From Haloarcula hispanica ATCC 33960 (GTDB taxonomy: Archaea > Halobacteriota > Halobacteria > Halobacteriales > Haloarculaceae): a DNA stretch of 64,000 nt. The DNA is taken from the NCBI RefSeq assembly GCF_000223905.1, contig NC_015948.1, positions 2,356,001 to 2,420,000 of the forward strand, written 5' to 3'. The notes beneath the pieces are model-generated. The model searched no databases, was not told the origin of the DNA, and saw only the letters and a program-made list of their open reading frames with translations. Below, piece after piece: positions 60,878-64,000 of the stretch. Positions within the stretch are counted from its first letter, which is position 1, and each line of letters starts with the position of its first letter. A program made the position numbers and the translations under genes.

Positions 60878-61666
60878 TCAGATGTCGGGCGTCTCTTCGA
60901 GCCGCGGGACGCCGGCGGCGGTGATGGTCTGGCCGACGATGTACGACGACGCCGGGCTGGCGAGGAACCGCGCGATGTCGGCGATTTCCTCGGAGAGGCC
61001 GATGCGGCGCTCGACGGCCTCGCGGTCGATGTTGTCGGCGCTGACGCCCATCTGTGACTCGACGCCCGGCGTGGCGACGAAGCCCGGTGCGATGCAGTTG
61101 ATCCGGATATCGCGGTCAGCCCACTCCGCCGACAGCGTCGACGTGAGGTTGCTGACGCCGGCCTTGGCGGCCCCGTAGTGGCTCATGTACGGCGCGCCCT
61201 GTTCGCCGGCGACGCTGGAGAGATTGATGACCGCCCCGCCGTCGCCGTCGGCCAGCGCGTCGCCGGCCGCCTGCGTGCAGTGGTAGGTCCCGTGGAGGTT
61301 GATGTCGACGATGGTCTTCCAGCCGTTCTCGCTGATGTCGTCGAACCCGGCCATGAAGCTCGCGCCGGCGTTGTTCACGAGCACGTCCAGCCCGCCGAAC
61401 TCGTCGACGGTCGCCTCCACCAGCGCCTCGACGGCCTCGCGGTCTGTCACGTCGCATTCGATAGCGACCGCCTCGCCGGGCCGGTCGCTGTCGTTGATCT
61501 CGTCGGCGACGGGGCCGACGTTGTCCTGCTCGCGCGAGCAGACAACCACGTCGGCCCCGTCGGCAGCGAACTCCTCCGCGATTGCTCGGCCGATGCCGCT
61601 CGATGCGCCCGTGATAATCGCCCGCTGACCCTTCAGGCTAAACCGCTCCGTGTGTGGCTTTGACAT
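60878..61666 (-). CDS. Short-chain dehydrogenase/reductase
   Basis: A 262-residue classical SDR: ITGASSGIGRAI near 20-31, VNNAGASF, Ser in NLSSVAGEQG, YxxxK in SHYGAAKAG and a C-terminal glycine-rich end. CSREQDN after beta-2 suggests NADP(H). Three in-frame ATGs lie close together (61666, 61678, 61687); 61666 fits best the minus-strand TTTATT near 61694-61699 for a leaderless transcript. In this acyl-CoA cluster it may oxidise or reduce a hydroxy/keto-acyl-CoA, comparable to LvaD of levulinate breakdown, but this is inference. Confidence 0.88.
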   Translation of the reverse strand: MSKPHTERFSLKGQRAIITGASSGIGRAIAEEFAADGADVVVCSREQDNVGPVADEINDSDRPGEAVAIECDVTDREAVEALVEATVDEFGGLDVLVNNAGASFMAGFDDISENGWKTIVDINLHGTYHCTQAAGDALADGDGGAVINLSSVAGEQGAPYMSHYGAAKAGVSNLTSTLSAEWADRDIRINCIAPGFVATPGVESQMGVSADNIDREAVERRIGLSEEIADIARFLASPASSYIVGQTITAAGVPRLEETPDI

Positions 61667-61963
61667 CGCTTCTGACATCTCGGGCATCCCCAATAAAGCT
61701 ACGTCCTGAGCCCCCTCTGCGGGATTCCGTTGAATATAGTTGAACAGCCAGAACAGGCTGAGGTGCTTCGTATCTTTGCGGTGGTGGTGAGAACGACCGG
61801 AGAACCCCGGTACCATTAACACCGGCGCGGGACACGGTGACGACGTGTATGTCCAGCAACAGTAGCAGACCGCAGTCCCGGAACCGGCAGATGCGGACGC
61901 GGCAGTGGCGACCAGACCAGAAACCGAAGCGTCGTTCCGCAGTCGCTTGCGAGGGACGGTACG
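61667..61963. other. Divergent region upstream of the MaoC-like gene
   Basis: In these 297 bp I see the SDR promoter near 61694-61699 and a plus-strand reading frame starting at 61849. The frame encodes 41 very basic residues and ends at 61974, overlapping the MaoC start by 11 bp. A basic peptide is unusual in this acidic proteome; it may be spurious or a leader peptide. Confidence 0.35.
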
Positions 61964-62407
61964 ATGGCCGGTGAGTTCGAAACCGTCGAGGTTGGCGAGG
62001 GATTCACCACGTCGGGGCGAACCATCACCGAGGCCGACGTGGTCAACTTCGCCGGTGTCAGCGGGGACTTCAATCACCTCCACACGAACGCAGAGCGGAT
62101 GGCCGACTCGGGGTACGGTGAGCGTATCGCCCACGGCGCACTGGTGTTTTCAGTCGTCACCGGACTGCTGTGGCAGGCCCGCGACGAGGCCGAAAAGCGG
62201 CACATGGTCGCGTTCTACGGGCTCGACCGCCTCCGGTTCGTCAAGCCGGTGTTTCTGGGGGATACGGTTCACGTCGAGGCCGAGATCGTCGACAAGGAGC
62301 GGCGAGACCACCCGGTTGCGACGGGCGTCGTCCGGACCGAAGTCACCGCGCTGAATCAGGCCGACGAAGCCGTCTTCTCGGCCGAGTTCCTGACGCTCCG
62401 GCGGTAG
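61964..62407 (+). CDS. MaoC-like (R)-specific enoyl-CoA hydratase
   Basis: A 147-residue hot-dog-fold protein. The MaoC hydratase signature is present: TITEADVVNFAGVSGDFNHLH with the catalytic Asp and His (near 34-40), then RIAHGALVFSVVTGLLW. Such enzymes hydrate trans-2-enoyl-CoA to (R)-3-hydroxyacyl-CoA, feeding polyhydroxyalkanoate synthesis or beta-oxidation. The ATG at 61964 precedes the fold directly. It fits the surrounding acyl-CoA genes. Confidence 0.92.
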   Translation: MAGEFETVEVGEGFTTSGRTITEADVVNFAGVSGDFNHLHTNAERMADSGYGERIAHGALVFSVVTGLLWQARDEAEKRHMVAFYGLDRLRFVKPVFLGDTVHVEAEIVDKERRDHPVATGVVRTEVTALNQADEAVFSAEFLTLRR

Positions 62408-62437
62408 ACTGTGCGGTCTCCCAGCCTCGGTGCAGTC

Positions 62438-63577
62438 TTACAGCACGCGGTCGGCGATGATGTTCTTCTGAATCTCGCTGGTCCCCTCGTAGATTTTGGT
62501 GATTCGGGCGTCGCGGTAGTACCGCTCGACGTTGTGGTCGGTGACGTAGCCCGCACCGCCATGGACCTGAATCGCCTCGTCGGCCACGTCGACGGCGTGC
62601 TCGCTGGCGAAGAGCTTCGCCATGCTGGCCCACTTCGTCGCAACGTCGAGATTGTCCTCGTCGATGGCGCTGGCAGCGCGGTAGGTGAGCGACCGCGCGG
62701 CCTCGACGTTGGTCGCCATCTCAGCGATCTTGTGTTCGATGGCCTGAAACTCACTGATCGGCTGGCCGAACTGCTCGCGCTCGTTCGCGTACTGAACTGA
62801 GTCGTCGATGGCGGCCTGAGCGGTGCCGACAGCCTGTGCGGCGACATTCGCTCGCCCGCTCGCGAAGAAGTCCATCAGCTGGTAGAAGCCAGCGCCCTCC
62901 TCGCCGACGAGGTTCTCCTCGGGCACGCGAACGTCGTCGATGCTGATTTCGGCCAGATCTGACGCGCGGATGCCGAGCTTGTTGTCGATTTTCTCTGCCT
63001 GCAGGCCGTCGGTATCCGTCGGCACGAGGAACGCGCTGATGCCCTCGTGGCCGGCGTCGGGATCGGTCTTGGCCATCACGACCATTACGTCGGCGACGGT
63101 GCCGTTGGTAATCCACATCTTGTTGCCGTTGAGGACCCAGCCGTCAGCGTCGCGCTCGGCGTAGGTCTCGATGCCGGCCACGTTCGAGCCGTGGGCGGGT
63201 TCGCTGATAGCGCTGGCACACGCCGACTCGCCGCTGGTGATTTTCGGCAGCCACTCCTCTTTCATCCACTCGTCGCCGTACTTCTGAATCATGCTCGACC
63301 CGAAGCCACGGGAGCCGATGGCGCTCCCGATACCCGGGTCGGCCCGCCAGAGTTCCTCGGTGACGACGACGCCAGTGAGGCTGTCCATCCCCGCGCCGCC
63401 GTACTTCTCGGGGACTTCCGGCGCGATGAGGTCGTACTGTGCCGCCTGCTCCATCAGTTCCGCCGGGTAGCGCTTCTCCCTGTCGCATTCCTTTCCGAGC
63501 GGCTCGATCTCGTTTTCGCCGAATTCACGCACCGCTTCTCGGACTGCCGTCTGCTCGGCCGTCAAGCTAAACGCCAT
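62438..63577 (-). CDS. Acyl-CoA dehydrogenase
   Basis: A 379-residue acyl-CoA dehydrogenase of the short/medium-chain type: SAISEPAHGSNVAG in the FAD-binding beta domain, GNKMWITNGTVAD, and the catalytic Glu in YEGTSEIQKNIIADR near the C-terminus. It catalyses the first beta-oxidation step, forming 2-enoyl-CoA. Length is normal. The ATG at 63577 gives MAFSLTAEQTAVREAVR, the usual N-terminal helix. Convergent with the MaoC-like gene, it completes a beta-oxidation set. Confidence 0.94.
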   Translation of the reverse strand: MAFSLTAEQTAVREAVREFGENEIEPLGKECDREKRYPAELMEQAAQYDLIAPEVPEKYGGAGMDSLTGVVVTEELWRADPGIGSAIGSRGFGSSMIQKYGDEWMKEEWLPKITSGESACASAISEPAHGSNVAGIETYAERDADGWVLNGNKMWITNGTVADVMVVMAKTDPDAGHEGISAFLVPTDTDGLQAEKIDNKLGIRASDLAEISIDDVRVPEENLVGEEGAGFYQLMDFFASGRANVAAQAVGTAQAAIDDSVQYANEREQFGQPISEFQAIEHKIAEMATNVEAARSLTYRAASAIDEDNLDVATKWASMAKLFASEHAVDVADEAIQVHGGAGYVTDHNVERYYRDARITKIYEGTSEIQKNIIADRVL

Positions 63578-63678
63578 ATTCGATGTGTGACGGCCACCCA
63601 GATATAGATTTGGTCGAATCCTCCCGTATCTTTAATGTGTATGGTTTGGAACATGGTACCACCCACCGAGGGTAAACC

Positions 63679-64000
63679 ATGGCAGACCCAACGAGCACAC
63701 CCAGCGACAGCAGCACAGCATATACCAACAGCATCGGTCGGCGGTCATTCATCAGAGCGACCGGGGCGAGCACGGCGCTCGGACTGTTCGCCGGCTGCAG
63801 CGGTGATGGCGGCGGTGGTGGGGAGAACCCCGATGGAGGTGGTGGCATCTCCGAGACGGTCACCATCGGCCACCTTGCACCGCTGAACAACCCGCTCGGC
63901 GTTGGCTCGAAGCGGTCGGCGGAGATGGCGGTCGCCGAAATCAACGACGACGGTGGTATCGCCGACCAGACCGTCGAACTCGTTACGAAGGACACGCGGG
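63679..64000 (+). CDS. ABC-type branched-chain amino acid/amide substrate-binding lipoprotein (partial)
   Basis: The first 107 codons are present; the gene continues past the right edge. The N-terminus has a twin-arginine signal (GRRSFIRATGAS) and a lipobox FAGC giving a lipidated Cys near residue 35, then a Gly/Asp-rich linker. The mature part begins VTIGHLAPLNNPLGVGSKR, with DGGIADQTVELVTKD, typical of LivJ-type type 1 periplasmic-binding proteins. The rest of the transporter is presumably downstream. The start is ATG 63679; a minus-18 TTTAAT-like element lies near 63631. Confidence 0.88.
   Translation, partial: MADPTSTPSDSSTAYTNSIGRRSFIRATGASTALGLFAGCSGDGGGGGENPDGGGGISETVTIGHLAPLNNPLGVGSKRSAEMAVAEINDDGGIADQTVELVTKDTR

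Noticed and set aside
1-64000. CRISPR arrays, tRNA and rRNA genes
   Set aside because: No regularly spaced direct repeats and no cloverleaf or rRNA-like stretches were seen in any intergenic region by eye; a tRNA scan would be needed to exclude a hidden one.

Overview
The window looks like chromosomal DNA of a halophilic archaeon, most likely Haloarcula or a close relative. Genes are GC-rich and the proteins acidic. Many genes start leaderless, with a TATA element about 27 bp before the ATG. Neighbouring genes are often coupled by ATGA overlaps. Twin-arginine lipoproteins, a Bat-type HTH protein, archaeal CobY and CbiZ, and a haloarchaeal-type malate synthase all fit. No rRNA, tRNA, CRISPR array or transposase gene was recognised.

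Layout. 1-734: agmatinase-family gene (runs off the left edge) behind eIF5A. 918-9080: late corrinoid assembly and cobinamide salvage (HAD hydrolase, cbiB, cobS, cobY, cobD, cbiZ, cobA, cbiP), interrupted by an opposed SatD-like/membrane protein pair. 9141-10462: MinD/ParA-like ATPase and partner. 10670-13764: two HTH regulators and a photolyase/cryptochrome. 13847-14359: Tat lipoprotein. 14419-23496: a Tad/type IV pilus-like locus of five pilin-like genes plus remnants of the TadC membrane protein and the TadA ATPase. Between the two remnants lies an AT-rich, two-gene island (about 18.57-22.2 kb) that I identify as a Hachiman-type (HamA/HamB) anti-phage system. The island has replaced the catalytic half of TadA and the start of TadC.

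23781-28424: Tat-exported protein, Bat-type regulator, short-chain dehydrogenase, short GlpA-like FAD protein, ribose-1,5-bisphosphate isomerase family protein. 28431-39243: cytoplasmic alpha-glucan metabolism (MalQ, GT4 glycosyltransferase, sugar-phosphate nucleotidyltransferase, a double GH15 enzyme of about 1,510 residues, a GH13 amylase). 40037-42523: IclR-type regulator divergent from malate synthase, with striking inverted repeats between them. 43052-48980: YdiJ/GlcD-type FAD/Fe-S dehydrogenase, LarA-like protein, serine hydrolase. 49092-64000: acyl-CoA metabolism. This includes an acyl-CoA synthetase, an APH-type kinase, an ACAD10/11-type acyl-CoA dehydrogenase and a HAD phosphatase. 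The last three are the domains that are fused in animal ACAD10, so the cluster is a candidate 4-hydroxyacyl-CoA degradation module.

The most notable items are the Hachiman island that broke the pilus locus, the split ACAD10-like module, and the operator architecture between iclR and aceB. All assignments come from reading the sequence and recalling family features; no database search was run.
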